DNA of 64,000 bases from Nitrospira_D sp019636945 (GCF_047338595.1 NZ_JBLFBO010000004.1:185469-249468), one strand, 5' to 3'; positions 17,630-25,980 are shown, numbered from the stretch's first letter. The notes: generated from the letters alone by a model not told the origin. Translations and numbers: made by a program.

Positions 17630-17956
17630 GTGGCTGTACATTTGAGGCTCGCTCGAACAGGACGACATAAACGACCGATGTATCGGGTGGTGGCGGCAGA
17701 CTCGCGGAAAGCACGCGACGGCCGTTTCATCGAAATTCTTGGAATTTTCGACCCGTTGAAAGAAGCGGGTGTGCCGGAGCTCAAGCAGGAGCGGGTGCTG
17801 ACGTGGCTTCACCAAGGGGCTCAGCCGACGGTGACTGTGCGGACCTTGCTGCGCCGTGCGGGGGTCTGGAAGCAATTTGAGGCGGAAAAGTCCGCAAAGG
17901 AGAAGAAGGCTCCGGCTGAAAAATCCACCCAGAAGAAGGCTTCAGCAAAAGCTTGA
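17630..17956 (+). CDS. rpsP: 30S ribosomal protein S16
   Basis: 108 residues. The S16 core is complete: VHLRLARTGRHKRPMYRVV, then DSRKARDGRFIEILG and DPLKE. The tail from residue ~85 is an Ala/Lys-rich extension (KSAKEKKAPAEKSTQKKA), longer than E. coli S16 but common in this phylum. The start is GTG with AAAGGAGGAATCGTT upstream. In many bacteria a KH-domain RNA-binding gene (khpA) sits between rpsP and rimM; here rimM follows within 7 bases. Confidence 0.95.
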   Translation: MAVHLRLARTGRHKRPMYRVVAADSRKARDGRFIEILGIFDPLKEAGVPELKQERVLTWLHQGAQPTVTVRTLLRRAGVWKQFEAEKSAKEKKAPAEKSTQKKASAKA

Positions 17957-17963
17957 CCGTGGG

Positions 17964-18482
17964 ATGGTGAGTCAACCGGAAACCGTGACGGTGGGACGGA
18001 TCGAACGGCCTTTTGGTGTTCGTGGGGAAGTGAGGGTCCGCTCCCTCTCCGATGTCCCAGGTCGACTGGAAGGATTGACGCGTGTCAGCCTTCTGGCGAC
18101 AAACGGACGGACGCTGGAGACCGGTGTCACGCATGTGAGGCGGGCGGGAACGAGCTTTATTCTGGGGCTGTCGGCCTTCACCACACCGGAAGAAGCCGGT
18201 CTTTGGCGGGGAGGATTGATTCAGACGGTCCGCGGGGCTATTCCTGAGCTTCCGGCTGGGCAGTACTACGAGTGTGATTTGGTGGGGCTTGCCGTCCGAA
18301 CGGAGGCAGGAGAGTCGCTCGGTGCCGTGGAAGCGATTTGGGAATTGCCAGGCAACTCTCTGGTCGTCATTCGCGATGGAAGCAAAGAGGTTTTGATCCC
18401 GGCGGCGAAAGAATTCGTGCTTACGGTTGATCTGATTGCTCGAATCATGACGGTCCGGTTGATCGATGGGCTTGGTGATTAA
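17964..18482 (+). CDS. rimM: Ribosome maturation factor RimM
   Basis: 172 residues. It assists maturation of the 16S 3' domain. The N-terminal barrel starts TVGRIERPFGVRGEVRVRSLSD (read in two parts around the conserved FGVRGEV), and the C-terminal PRC-barrel contains YYECDLVGLAV and IPAAKEFVLTVDL. The ATG at 17964 is preceded by GTGGG and lies 7 bases after the rpsP stop. The frame is open upstream inside rpsP, but family length fits this start. It is followed 2 bases later by trmD. Confidence 0.93.
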   Translation: MVSQPETVTVGRIERPFGVRGEVRVRSLSDVPGRLEGLTRVSLLATNGRTLETGVTHVRRAGTSFILGLSAFTTPEEAGLWRGGLIQTVRGAIPELPAGQYYECDLVGLAVRTEAGESLGAVEAIWELPGNSLVVIRDGSKEVLIPAAKEFVLTVDLIARIMTVRLIDGLGD

Positions 18483-18484
18483 CG

Positions 18485-19270
18485 ATGGTACGGTTCGATG
18501 TCCTGACCCTGTTTCCAGGTATGTTTGCACCGGTCTTGGCGCAGAGCATGCTCAAGCGTGGCCAGGACAAGGGGCTTCTCGCGGTTCGGGTCCACAATCT
18601 GCGCGACTTTACGGTGGATCGCCACAAGGTCGTCGATGATACGCCGTATGGAGGTGGTGCGGGGATGGTCATGAAAGCTGAGCCGATTCTCCATGCAGTT
18701 GCCGCAGTGCGGAGCGAGGCTCAGTCGCAAGGAGAGGAGATTCGGTTACTGTTTCCGACTCCTCAGGGGCGTCCGTTGACACAGTCGTATGCCCAAGAGT
18801 TAGCGAACGAGTCTCGGCGAATGGTGATTCTGTGTGGGCACTATGAGGGCGTGGATGAGCGTGTCCGTCTTGCACTGGCGCCCGAAGAGATTTCACTCGG
18901 GGATTATGTGCTGACGGGAGGTGAATTGCCGGCGTTGGTTTTGATCGATGCCACGACCAGGCTCGTCCCAGGCGTGTTGGGCGATCCAAGCTCTGCCGTC
19001 GATGAGTCGTTTTCTGATTCGCTCTTGGAGTATCCACAGTACACGAGGCCAGCGGAGATCGAAGGCATCACGGTGCCGGAGGTCTTGTTGTCGGGCCATC
19101 ATGAGGCCATTCGCTTGTGGCGTCGAAAACAGGCCTTGCGTAGCACGTATCTCAGACGCCCCGATCTTTTAAGGGATCGGATGTTCACGAAAGAGGATCG
19201 ACAATTGTTGAATGAGTTGATGAATGAAGGCCTGTTGACGGCCCCGTTATTATGCGAGGAGGAGGGTTGA
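18485..19270 (+). CDS. trmD: tRNA (guanine-N1)-methyltransferase
   Basis: 261 residues. It methylates G37 of tRNAs with SAM, preventing frameshifting. The SPOUT trefoil-knot signature is present: VVDDTPYGGGAGMVMK, then VILCGHYEGVDERV and SLGDYVLTGGELPALVLID. The C-terminal helical domain includes the RRKQAL motif. It begins 2 bases after rimM and is followed by rplS with a 4-base gap, the classical order rpsP-rimM-trmD-rplS. Confidence 0.96.
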   Translation: MVRFDVLTLFPGMFAPVLAQSMLKRGQDKGLLAVRVHNLRDFTVDRHKVVDDTPYGGGAGMVMKAEPILHAVAAVRSEAQSQGEEIRLLFPTPQGRPLTQSYAQELANESRRMVILCGHYEGVDERVRLALAPEEISLGDYVLTGGELPALVLIDATTRLVPGVLGDPSSAVDESFSDSLLEYPQYTRPAEIEGITVPEVLLSGHHEAIRLWRRKQALRSTYLRRPDLLRDRMFTKEDRQLLNELMNEGLLTAPLLCEEEG

Positions 19271-19274
19271 GGAC

Positions 19275-19679
19275 ATGAATCAGTTGGAGCGAATTCAGCG
19301 ATCATTGACGAAAAAAACCGTTCCGCACTTTGAGATAGGAGACACCGTGCGTGTTCATGTCAAAGTTGTGGAAGGAGAGAAAGAGCGTATTCAGGTGTAT
19401 GAAGGAACGGTCATCGCCAGAAAGGGCAGCTTGAACACCGAAATGTTCACGGTCAGGAAACTCTCGTACGGCGTGGGTGTCGAGCGGATTTTCCCCGTGC
19501 ATTCTCCGATTGTGTCCAAGATCGATGTCGTGCGCCAGGGGCGCGTTCGACGTGCCAAGCTGTACTATCTCCGTGGCAAGAAAGGGCGGTTTGCTAAAGT
19601 TGAGGAGCGGGAGTTTGTTGGAGAGAGCAAATCTTCGGCACAGCCTGCGGCACCCGAAGAAGGAGCGGCCACGGCGTAG
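19275..19679 (+). CDS. rplS: 50S ribosomal protein L19
   Basis: 134 residues. Typical L19 motifs are seen: FEIGDTVRVHVKVVEGEKER, EGTVIARKG, SYGVGVERIFPVHSP (with the conserved VERIFP) and the basic RRAKLYYLRGKKGR. The C-terminal ~20 residues are a variable, Ala/Glu-rich extension. AGGAGGAGGG lies upstream, overlapping the end of trmD. Confidence 0.96.
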   Translation: MNQLERIQRSLTKKTVPHFEIGDTVRVHVKVVEGEKERIQVYEGTVIARKGSLNTEMFTVRKLSYGVGVERIFPVHSPIVSKIDVVRQGRVRRAKLYYLRGKKGRFAKVEEREFVGESKSSAQPAAPEEGAATA

Positions 19680-19747
19680 GTCAGTTCTGCGCAGACGTTC
19701 CATCATATGGCCGGTCGATTGGCTGGCCCCTCGGTAGAGAGCGATTG

Positions 19748-20407
19748 ATGGGACCTACTGATGAATTTGAACGAGCAGCACGACTCCGTGGATATCGCCG
19801 TATTGCTGGGATTGATGAAGTAGGGCGCGGTCCATTGGCCGGACCTGTCGTGGCTGCGGCTGTAATCCTTCCCGTACGCAGTCGGCTCGTCGGGGTAAAC
19901 GATTCGAAGCAACTGTCTGAGCGTGAACGCGAGCAGTTCTACATCGCGATCTGTGAGCAAGCGGTGGGAACGGGAATCGGATGGGCCGACGTTGCGGAAA
20001 TCGACCAGTTGAATATTCTTGAAGCCACTCGTCTTGCCATGCGGCGGGCTCTCGAGCAGTTGGTCCCGCCGCCCGATTATGTGCTCATCGATGCCGTGAG
20101 TTTGCCCGGTATCAGCATTCCGATACGACCGATCATCAAGGGAGACGCCTTATCTATCTCGATTGCTGCTGCCTCTATCGTGGCCAAGGTCACGAGAGAT
20201 CGGCTGATGGCAAACTATCATGACATGTTTCCGGAATACGGGTTCCTCTCGCACAAAGGGTATGGGACAGCGGAACATCTGGAACGGCTTGCTCACCACG
20301 GTCCCTGTTCCATCCATCGTCGAAGTTTCGCTCCAGTCAGACTTGCCATGAGCGCCAGGAAGATGGGGGAGGTTCACCTGAGAGGTCCCGCATTGTCCGA
20401 GGCATGA
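19748..20407 (+). CDS. rnhB: Ribonuclease HII
   Basis: 219 residues. It cleaves the RNA strand at ribonucleotides in DNA. Motifs in order are GIDEVGRGPLAGPVV with the catalytic Asp-Glu pair, NDSKQLSE, DYVLIDAV with the third acidic residue, and GDALSISIAAASIVAKVTRD with the last. KGYGTAEH and HRRSFAPV at the C-terminus are also conserved. Start at ATG 19748; an in-frame TTG immediately precedes it. It sits in the usual place after rplS. Confidence 0.94.
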   Translation: MGPTDEFERAARLRGYRRIAGIDEVGRGPLAGPVVAAAVILPVRSRLVGVNDSKQLSEREREQFYIAICEQAVGTGIGWADVAEIDQLNILEATRLAMRRALEQLVPPPDYVLIDAVSLPGISIPIRPIIKGDALSISIAAASIVAKVTRDRLMANYHDMFPEYGFLSHKGYGTAEHLERLAHHGPCSIHRRSFAPVRLAMSARKMGEVHLRGPALSEA

Positions 20408-20410
20408 TCC

Positions 20411-20791
20411 ATGTTCCCTACAGACCCGCGTCACCGGTTCGGCCAAGCCAGCGAGATTTGGGCAGAGCAGTTCTTGATCGCGAAGGGTTATCGTATCCTT
20501 GACCGAAATGTACGGTTGTCAATCGGTGAATTGGACCTTATCGCGGATGACCGGGGTGTCATCGTCTTTGTCGAGGTCAAGGGTAGGAGCACTGAGGCGT
20601 TCGGAGGCGCGTTGTCGGCAGTGGATCGTCGCAAGCGAGCGAAACTCTCGAAGCTGGCGGCGCAGTATCTGGCGCAGCGGCACTGGTCTGACAAGCTCTG
20701 TCGATTTGATGTTGTCTTGGTCCAAGGGAAGCCATCAGCTCCGGAGCAGATTGAACACATCCCCAATGCGTTCGATGTCACCGAGTCGTGA
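20411..20791 (+). CDS. YraN-family (UPF0102) nuclease-like protein
   Basis: 126 residues. The family fold is that of Holliday-junction resolvase/endonuclease-like proteins: G-x-x-x-E at GQASEIWAEQFL, then the core GELDLIADDRGVIVFVEVK with the acidic and lysine residues of the nuclease-type active site. Cellular role unsettled. The gene starts 3 bases after rnhB and completes the operon before ftsE. Confidence 0.9.
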   Translation: MFPTDPRHRFGQASEIWAEQFLIAKGYRILDRNVRLSIGELDLIADDRGVIVFVEVKGRSTEAFGGALSAVDRRKRAKLSKLAAQYLAQRHWSDKLCRFDVVLVQGKPSAPEQIEHIPNAFDVTES

Positions 20792-20821
20792 CAGGTCTCA
20801 TCTCTATCGAGAGGGGTCTTC

Positions 20822-21511
20822 GTGGACGCAATGATTCAGCTCATCCATGTGTCGAAATGGTATGACCGGAGGCCAGCACTATCCGACGTCATGATCGAGA
20901 TCGAGAAGGGGGAGTTCGTCTTGCTCATGGGCCCCAGCGGATCGGGAAAGTCGACGATCCTCCGGATGCTGATTGGAGAGGAGCAACCGGATGAAGGCCA
21001 ACTGTTTGTTCAAGGCAAGAATGTCACGAAACTGAAACGGTCGGAGATTCCCTATCTGCGACGGAAGGTGGGGTCGGTCTTTCAAGACTTCCGGTTGCTG
21101 CCGAAGAAATCGGTATTCGACAATGTGGCACTTCCGTTAATCGTACAGGGTGTGTCGGAAAAAGATATTCGACGCAAAGTCACGGAAGCGTTGCGGGCGG
21201 TGGGCGTCGAGCATAAACGAGACCAGTCCCCCAGTAGTCTTTCCACGGGAGAGCAACAGCGAGCGTGCATCGCTCGGGCGATCGTGAACGGACCGGTCGT
21301 TCTGTTGGCGGACGAACCGACGGGTAATCTTGATCCGGAACTCACGGGTGAGATCATTGAACTGTTCAAACTGATCAATGCCCGGGGTACCACGGTGGTT
21401 GTGGCAACGCATAATCATCATGTCATGCATCAGGTGAATTGTCGGGTGATCAGCTTGATGCAAGGAGTCGTCCTTCCTGAACGGGCGATGCCTGAGCGGG
21501 TCGTCGTATGA
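20822..21511 (+). CDS. ftsE: Cell-division ATP-binding protein FtsE
   Basis: 229 residues, the ABC ATPase partner of FtsX at the division site. It has Walker A GPSGSGKST, a Q-loop near VFQDFRLLP, signature SLSTGEQQRACIARAIV, Walker B VVLLADEPTGNLDPE and the switch His at VATHNHHVM. The listed start is GTG at 20822 with GAGAGGGG upstream; ATG at 20831 (MIQLIHVSKWY) matches FtsE homologues equally well. The end overlaps ftsX by 4 bases (ATGA). Confidence 0.94.
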   Translation: MDAMIQLIHVSKWYDRRPALSDVMIEIEKGEFVLLMGPSGSGKSTILRMLIGEEQPDEGQLFVQGKNVTKLKRSEIPYLRRKVGSVFQDFRLLPKKSVFDNVALPLIVQGVSEKDIRRKVTEALRAVGVEHKRDQSPSSLSTGEQQRACIARAIVNGPVVLLADEPTGNLDPELTGEIIELFKLINARGTTVVVATHNHHVMHQVNCRVISLMQGVVLPERAMPERVVV

Positions 21512-22407
21512 GGCGGCTCTTCTATCTTGTTCGCGAGGCCTGGGCCAACATGCGGACGAACCGCATGACGACGATTGTCGCCATCTTGACCACGGCATTT
21601 ACATTGACCTGTGTCGGAATCTTCCTCCTTATCTATGTGAATTTGCAGCATGCTGCAGGATGGCTTCAGGAAGACGTCAAGATTATGGTGTATTTGGAGG
21701 ACCGGCTCTCTCGAGATGGGCGTCTGCAACTGGAACTGATGCTCAAGTCCGATCACATGGTAGGCAGTGTGCTCTATATATCGAAGGAGCAGGCGTTGAC
21801 AGAGTTCCGCGCGCAATTCCCCGCGGATTCTCACCTGCTCGAAGGGCTTGGCGAGAATCCGCTTCCGGCCTCGTTCGTCGTGACGCTGGCCCAGAATTCT
21901 CGCTCTCCCGAGGCCATCAAAGAGTGGGTGGAACAAGTTCAAACCATGGGAGGAGTGGCAAAGGTCGACTATAATCAGCAATGGATCAGTCTGTTGGCCG
22001 AGCTCATCAGCTATATTGAGTTGGCGGCGCTCGGCGTGGGGATCCTCCTTTCTGCCGCCGCAGTGACGATCATCGGCAATACGATCAGACTGGCCTTGTT
22101 TGCCAGACGAGAAGAGATCGAAATTCTTCGCTCGATCGGAGCCACCGGGACCTTCATCCGCGTCCCGTATTTTCTGGAAGGGGCGGCGCTCGGAGCCTGC
22201 GGAAGCGCCTTATCCTTGGGAATCCTCAAGGTCGGATTTGAGTTGTTTCGGCAACAGGTTGAGTTTATCAGCCGTTTCAGCGAGATGGAGGGGCTGATTT
22301 CATTTTTTCCATTGTCCGTTTGCCTCGCGCTGGTCCTGGCTGGAACGGCACTAGGTTTTACCGGTAGTGTGGTCTCACTTCTGCGTGTTGGAGAAGGACG
22401 TGTATGA
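21508..22407 (+). CDS. ftsX: Cell-division protein FtsX
   Basis: 299 residues with four membrane segments: one near residue 30 (IVAILTTAFTLTCVGIFLLI) and three in the C-terminal half. The periplasmic loop between the first and second is where FtsX binds its hydrolase activator. FtsEX transmits ATP hydrolysis to peptidoglycan splitting at septation. Translation is coupled at both ends by ATGA overlaps, with ftsE before it and the EnvC-like gene after it. Confidence 0.92.
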   Translation: MRRLFYLVREAWANMRTNRMTTIVAILTTAFTLTCVGIFLLIYVNLQHAAGWLQEDVKIMVYLEDRLSRDGRLQLELMLKSDHMVGSVLYISKEQALTEFRAQFPADSHLLEGLGENPLPASFVVTLAQNSRSPEAIKEWVEQVQTMGGVAKVDYNQQWISLLAELISYIELAALGVGILLSAAAVTIIGNTIRLALFARREEIEILRSIGATGTFIRVPYFLEGAALGACGSALSLGILKVGFELFRQQVEFISRFSEMEGLISFFPLSVCLALVLAGTALGFTGSVVSLLRVGEGRV

Positions 22408-23585
22408 GAGGTCCTCTCCTTCTGCTGACTGGGCTTCTCGCACTCGGGGGGTGGGTCATGCCTATTGAGGCAGCTACGGATCCCCTCGCCGAAAAAATTC
22501 AGCGTGAGAGAAAGCGTCTTGAAGCCCTGAAAGACAAGATCGAAGAAAAACGGAAGCGGGAAGAGGCTGCCGAAAAAAAACGGGAATCCGTGTTGCAGGG
22601 ACTCCAATCCTTGGATGAACGATTGGTCCACCATCGACAAGATCATCAGGACATCAATCGGAAATTGCGACAAAAGGATCGTGAGCTGGATGAAATTACA
22701 GAACAGTTGGTGACCACGCGGACCAGTGTTCAAGCGCGACGGGAAGCGATCTTGGCCCGGCTTCGCGTGCAGTACATGGAAGGCCGGTTCGGGTACGTGA
22801 AGGCGCTCTTGACCGCGGATTCGTACGGAGACCTTCAACGCCGCGGGCAGTATCTCTCCGCTGTCTCACAGAAAGACTACGAACTTCTGCAAGGCTTTCG
22901 GGCCGACATGGCACGAATGGAGCAGGCCGAGCGTCAGCGGGCTGACGCTCGAGATGGTCTGATGGTCTTCAAACAAAACATCGAAAAAAAGCTCGCCGAC
23001 ATTCGAGTGCTTCAAAAAGAGAAAACTCTCTATCTGAAAAAAATCACGCATCAAAAAGATGCCTATCATCGTGCGGTCGAAGAGCTGGAACGATCAGCCT
23101 CACGGGTGGATCACTTGCTGCAAGACTGGGAATCGCGTCGGCGGGCCGTGGCCTTGCACCCACCCACGACGGCCTCGCTTCCACGTGGTATCCGCGGGGC
23201 GTTGCCCTGGCCGGCCGAAGGACAGGTGGTGTCGTTCTTCGGACGGCAGAAACATCCTACCTTTGACACGTATGTTCAACGCAAAGGGATCGAAATTCGT
23301 ACGACCGAGGGGAGTCTGATTCATGCCGTGATGCCTGGGAGCATCGTCTATGCGGACTGGTTGAAAGGGTACGGACTCGTTATAATCCTGGATCATGCCA
23401 ACGGGTTCTTCTCGCTGTATGCCCATGCGTCAAAGATTCTGACCAAGGTTGGTGAGCAGGTGGTCGAAGGCCAGTCGATTGGGGAAACCGGAGATACGGG
23501 CATGACGGGAGAAAATACATTATACTTTGAGTTGCGTGAGGGAGCTGAGCCGGTCGATCCGCTCCACTGGCTGGCAAAGAGATAG
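22404..23585 (+). CDS. envC: EnvC-type murein hydrolase activator with degenerate LytM domain
   Basis: 393 residues. A signal peptide (ends near PIEAAT) is followed by a long coiled coil (residues ~25-250: EKIQRERKRLEALKDKIEEK and onward), then a C-terminal LytM/M23 domain. The metal ligands of active M23 peptidases are missing: HxxxD reads RKGIE, and the H-x-H site reads TLYFEL, although the LYAH histidine is kept. This matches the EnvC class, which does not cut peptidoglycan but is pulled by FtsEX to switch on amidases. No amidase gene is adjacent. Confidence 0.9.
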   Translation: MRGPLLLLTGLLALGGWVMPIEAATDPLAEKIQRERKRLEALKDKIEEKRKREEAAEKKRESVLQGLQSLDERLVHHRQDHQDINRKLRQKDRELDEITEQLVTTRTSVQARREAILARLRVQYMEGRFGYVKALLTADSYGDLQRRGQYLSAVSQKDYELLQGFRADMARMEQAERQRADARDGLMVFKQNIEKKLADIRVLQKEKTLYLKKITHQKDAYHRAVEELERSASRVDHLLQDWESRRRAVALHPPTTASLPRGIRGALPWPAEGQVVSFFGRQKHPTFDTYVQRKGIEIRTTEGSLIHAVMPGSIVYADWLKGYGLVIILDHANGFFSLYAHASKILTKVGEQVVEGQSIGETGDTGMTGENTLYFELREGAEPVDPLHWLAKR

Positions 23586-23593
23586 GGGAAGTC

Positions 23594-25009
23594 GTGACCG
23601 CGCCTCCAGACCGAACCGGTCTGACGACGCAAGAAAGAAGGGATGAAACGATGATGGAACAGCAGCCGCGTCGGAAATCTTGGGTGGTCGGGCCGATGAT
23701 TGCACTTGCCCTGCTCTGTGGCGTCATCATCGGGAAGGGCTGGGAGCGGACCGGACATGCCAGCGAAACCTACGAGGAACTCAAGACCTTCTCGGAAGTG
23801 CTGAACCAGGTGCAGAAGCACTATGTCGACGAGACAAAGCCAAAAGATTTGATTCAAGGTGCTATTCGGGGGATGCTGTCGACGCTCGATCCGCACTCGG
23901 CCTACATGACCCCTGAGATGTACAAAGAGATGCAGGTGGAAACCAGAGGAGAGTTCGGAGGAGTCGGGATCCAAATCGGTGTGAAGGATAATCGATTGGC
24001 GGTGATCGCCCCGATCGAGGGTACACCTGCCTATCGAGCCGGTATCAAGGCAGGGGATTTCATCATCAAGGTCAATGAGGATCCGACCAAAGATTTGACG
24101 TTGATGGATGCCGTGCAGAAGATGCGAGGGCCGAAGGGGAGTAAAGTCAATTTGACGATTCAACGAGATGGTGCGACAGACCCCTTGGTGTTTACCTTGG
24201 TTCGGGACACCATCAAAATTGAAAGTGTGAAGTCGAAGGTGATCGAGAATCTCGGCTATGTCCGGCTCACCCAGTTCCAAGAAGCCACGGGGAGGGACCT
24301 GGCCAAAGCGATCAAGCAATTCAAGGAGCAGAAGGTCCAGGGCGCAATCCTCGACCTGCGAAATAATCCAGGCGGGTTGCTGACGGCGGCGGTTGATGTA
24401 TCCGAACAATTCCTGCCGACTGGGAAGCTGGTGGTCTATACCAAGAGTCGAGAAGGCAAGAAGGATGAATGGGTAGCGAAGGCAAAAGATCAGTTGGAGG
24501 ACCTTCCCGTCATCATCCTGGTGAATGAGGGCTCGGCGAGCGCATCGGAAATCGTCGCCGGAGCGCTCCAAGATTGGGGCCGAGGTCTGGTGGTGGGAAC
24601 GACATCGTTTGGGAAAGGATCGGTCCAGACGATCTTGGCCTTGGGTGATGGGTCAGGCCTGCGTCTCACGACTGCCAAGTACTATACGCCGAAAGGTCGA
24701 TCCATCCAGTCGACGGGGATTACGCCCGATATCGTCGTGAAGCTGTCTGCGCCAGTGGCAGCTAAAGGGCCTGAAGGGAAATCTGGAGACAAGGAACCTG
24801 AGCCGAAGGCCGTCAAGCCTCCAACGGGGAAGGATGCCGTACCACAGAATGGAAAGTCTCCCGAGGAGGGAGGATCGAAGAACGGGACGCCTCCACCAGC
24901 CTTACCAGAAGCGGGCGGAGAACTTTCCCTTGAGCAGGATGTGCAGTTGCAGAAGGCTGTGGAATTGCTGAAGAGCTGGAAGATATTTAAGGAACTCAAG
25001 GCGTCGTAA
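23594..25009 (+). CDS. S41-family C-terminal processing protease (CtpA-like)
   Basis: 471 residues. It has an N-terminal membrane anchor/signal (MIALALLCGVIIGKGW), a PDZ domain around residues 105-190 (GGVGIQIGV, then AYRAGIKAGDFIIKVNEDP), and the S41 Ser-Lys protease core with NEGSASASEIV (catalytic Ser) and TSFGKGSVQ (catalytic Lys). The C-terminal ~100 residues are a Pro/Lys/Glu-rich linker and a short helix. The likely start is GTG 23594 (AGGGGAAG upstream), though ATG at 23651 is also possible. It is 8 bases after envC, so it may process envelope or division proteins. A palindromic repeat follows the stop immediately. Confidence 0.92.
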   Translation: MTAPPDRTGLTTQERRDETMMEQQPRRKSWVVGPMIALALLCGVIIGKGWERTGHASETYEELKTFSEVLNQVQKHYVDETKPKDLIQGAIRGMLSTLDPHSAYMTPEMYKEMQVETRGEFGGVGIQIGVKDNRLAVIAPIEGTPAYRAGIKAGDFIIKVNEDPTKDLTLMDAVQKMRGPKGSKVNLTIQRDGATDPLVFTLVRDTIKIESVKSKVIENLGYVRLTQFQEATGRDLAKAIKQFKEQKVQGAILDLRNNPGGLLTAAVDVSEQFLPTGKLVVYTKSREGKKDEWVAKAKDQLEDLPVIILVNEGSASASEIVAGALQDWGRGLVVGTTSFGKGSVQTILALGDGSGLRLTTAKYYTPKGRSIQSTGITPDIVVKLSAPVAAKGPEGKSGDKEPEPKAVKPPTGKDAVPQNGKSPEEGGSKNGTPPPALPEAGGELSLEQDVQLQKAVELLKSWKIFKELKAS

Positions 25010-25010
25010 C

Positions 25011-25129
25011 AGACGCTGAAAAAGGCCGCCAGCGGCGTTCTCGCGTCGCTCAGAGGCTCAACGTACCGAAGCGTACGCCTCGCCTCTCCGCTCGCTGCGG
25101 CCTTGCTGGACAGCCTTTTTGAGCATCCT
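25011..25129 (+). repeat. Dispersed palindromic repeat, copy 2
   Basis: Begins within a few bases of the ctpA stop. Terminal inverted repeats of about 20 bp (GCTGAAAAAGGCCGCCAGC against the end GCTGGACAGCCTTTTTGAGC, read inverted) flank a core CTCAACGTACC / GCGTACGCCTC. The ends CTGAAAAAG and CTTTTTGAG would give T-runs on both strands, so the element can fold as a long hairpin resembling a bidirectional terminator. The core is highly similar to the inverted copy at 30997. Confidence 0.85.
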
Positions 25130-25175
25130 GGAGTTATGCTGGGCGGCAGTGCTGTATGGGGTATCCCGTGGCCTA

Positions 25176-25646
25176 TTAAGGCTCGTGATTTTGCATCCGT
25201 TGTTGAACGGCTTGCAGTAGGCGGTCTTCGGATCCGGCAAAACTCGGCAGGGTCCGAAGGAGATGAGATTGGATGAGCTGCTCGAGATCCTTGAGTGTTC
25301 TGATGCCAAGGCGAAAGTATAGATAGGTCACGAGCGAGTCGGATAGTCCCGGAAGCGTTGCCCAATTCTTGACCTCCGCCGGGAGTGGAGTCTTCAGCTC
25401 TTCATAAGCACGGATCGTCCCGGTCTCAAGAAACTCTTCGATCTTTTTGGACAAATCCTCGCCGATCCCGTCAATTTCCTCAAGCCCCTGGCGCTGTGCG
25501 ACCGCGGCCACATCTTCTTTCAGGGCAAGCAACGCATCCGCTGCTCGTCGATAGGCCCGCACGCGATATGGGTTCGCTCGCTGAGCCGACAAGAGATCGG
25601 CCATGGATCGAAAGAGAGCCGCGAGACGCTGGTTGTTGTCCTGCAT
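25176..25646 (-). CDS. Stand-alone helix-hairpin-helix protein like the N-terminal domain of family X DNA polymerase
   Basis: 156 residues. The N-terminal ~75 match the 8-kDa domain at the front of PolX enzymes: NPYRVRAYRRAADAL, then IDGIGEDLSKKIEEFLETG and YEELK. A second helix-hairpin-helix follows (WATLPGLSDSLVTYLYFRLGI). The polymerase palm and PHP parts are absent, so it is either a naturally single-domain DNA end-binding protein or the remnant of a polymerase. It is divergent from thiS and downstream of ctpA on the opposite strand. Confidence 0.65.
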   Translation of the reverse strand: MQDNNQRLAALFRSMADLLSAQRANPYRVRAYRRAADALLALKEDVAAVAQRQGLEEIDGIGEDLSKKIEEFLETGTIRAYEELKTPLPAEVKNWATLPGLSDSLVTYLYFRLGIRTLKDLEQLIQSHLLRTLPSFAGSEDRLLQAVQQRMQNHEP

Positions 25647-25660
25647 TGGTAAACTCTTGA

Positions 25661-25680
25661 CGCACTATTGTGCGGTTTTT
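25661..25680 (+). terminator. Short hairpin followed by T-run
   Basis: CGCAC-TATT-GTGCG followed by GTTTTT, in the gap between the PolX-like gene (minus) and thiS (plus). The stem is only 5 bp. It would stop transcription entering from the ctpA side before the thiS promoter. Confidence 0.35.
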
Positions 25681-25706
25681 CTTGATATCCGCGCAAGGCC
25701 CATTTG

Positions 25707-25736
25707 TTGACAAGGCGAATTCCGGTCTCATAGGAT
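25707..25736 (+). promoter_or_regulatory. Candidate promoter of thiS-thiG-thiE
   Basis: TTGACA at 25707-25712, an 18-base spacer, and TAGGAT at 25731-25736. With transcription starting about 7 bases after the -10 box, the first base falls at or next to the ATG at 25744, implying a leaderless message. No TPP-riboswitch sequence is visible in the gap. Confidence 0.5.
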
Positions 25737-25743
25737 GATAGAC

Positions 25744-25980
25744 ATGCAGAATGCCATTAAAATCCATGTGAACGGCGAAGAGCGGGCTTGGCGTAGTGGT
25801 GCAACGGTCTCGGATTTATTGACAGAGTTGGACATCAAGACTGAACGAGTGGCAGTGGAACTGAATCTTGAAATTCTAGATCGCGCAGCATTCGGCCAGC
25901 GCCAGGTCAAGGACGGAGATCGGGTGGAGATTATGAGTTTCATCGGGGGCGGATCATCCTCAAGAGGGCAACATGGCTGA
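25744..25980 (+). CDS. thiS: Sulfur carrier protein ThiS with C-terminal extension
   Basis: 78 residues with the beta-grasp ThiS pattern (IKIHVNGEERAWRSGATVSDLLTEL, then VAVELNLEIL and the FIGGG end). In canonical ThiS the Gly-Gly is the C-terminus, adenylated by ThiF and loaded with sulfur for thiazole synthesis with ThiG. Here the GGG is followed by SSSRGQHG before the stop, so the carrier would need trimming. I start at ATG 25744, which fits homologues and the promoter; an in-frame ATG lies at 25735. The stop overlaps thiG by 8 bases. Confidence 0.88.
   Translation: MQNAIKIHVNGEERAWRSGATVSDLLTELDIKTERVAVELNLEILDRAAFGQRQVKDGDRVEIMSFIGGGSSSRGQHG

Noticed and set aside
25647..25743. TPP riboswitch upstream of thiS
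   Set aside because: No CUGAGA or ACCUGAUCUGG-type conserved segments; the promoter-to-ATG spacing leaves no room for a leader.
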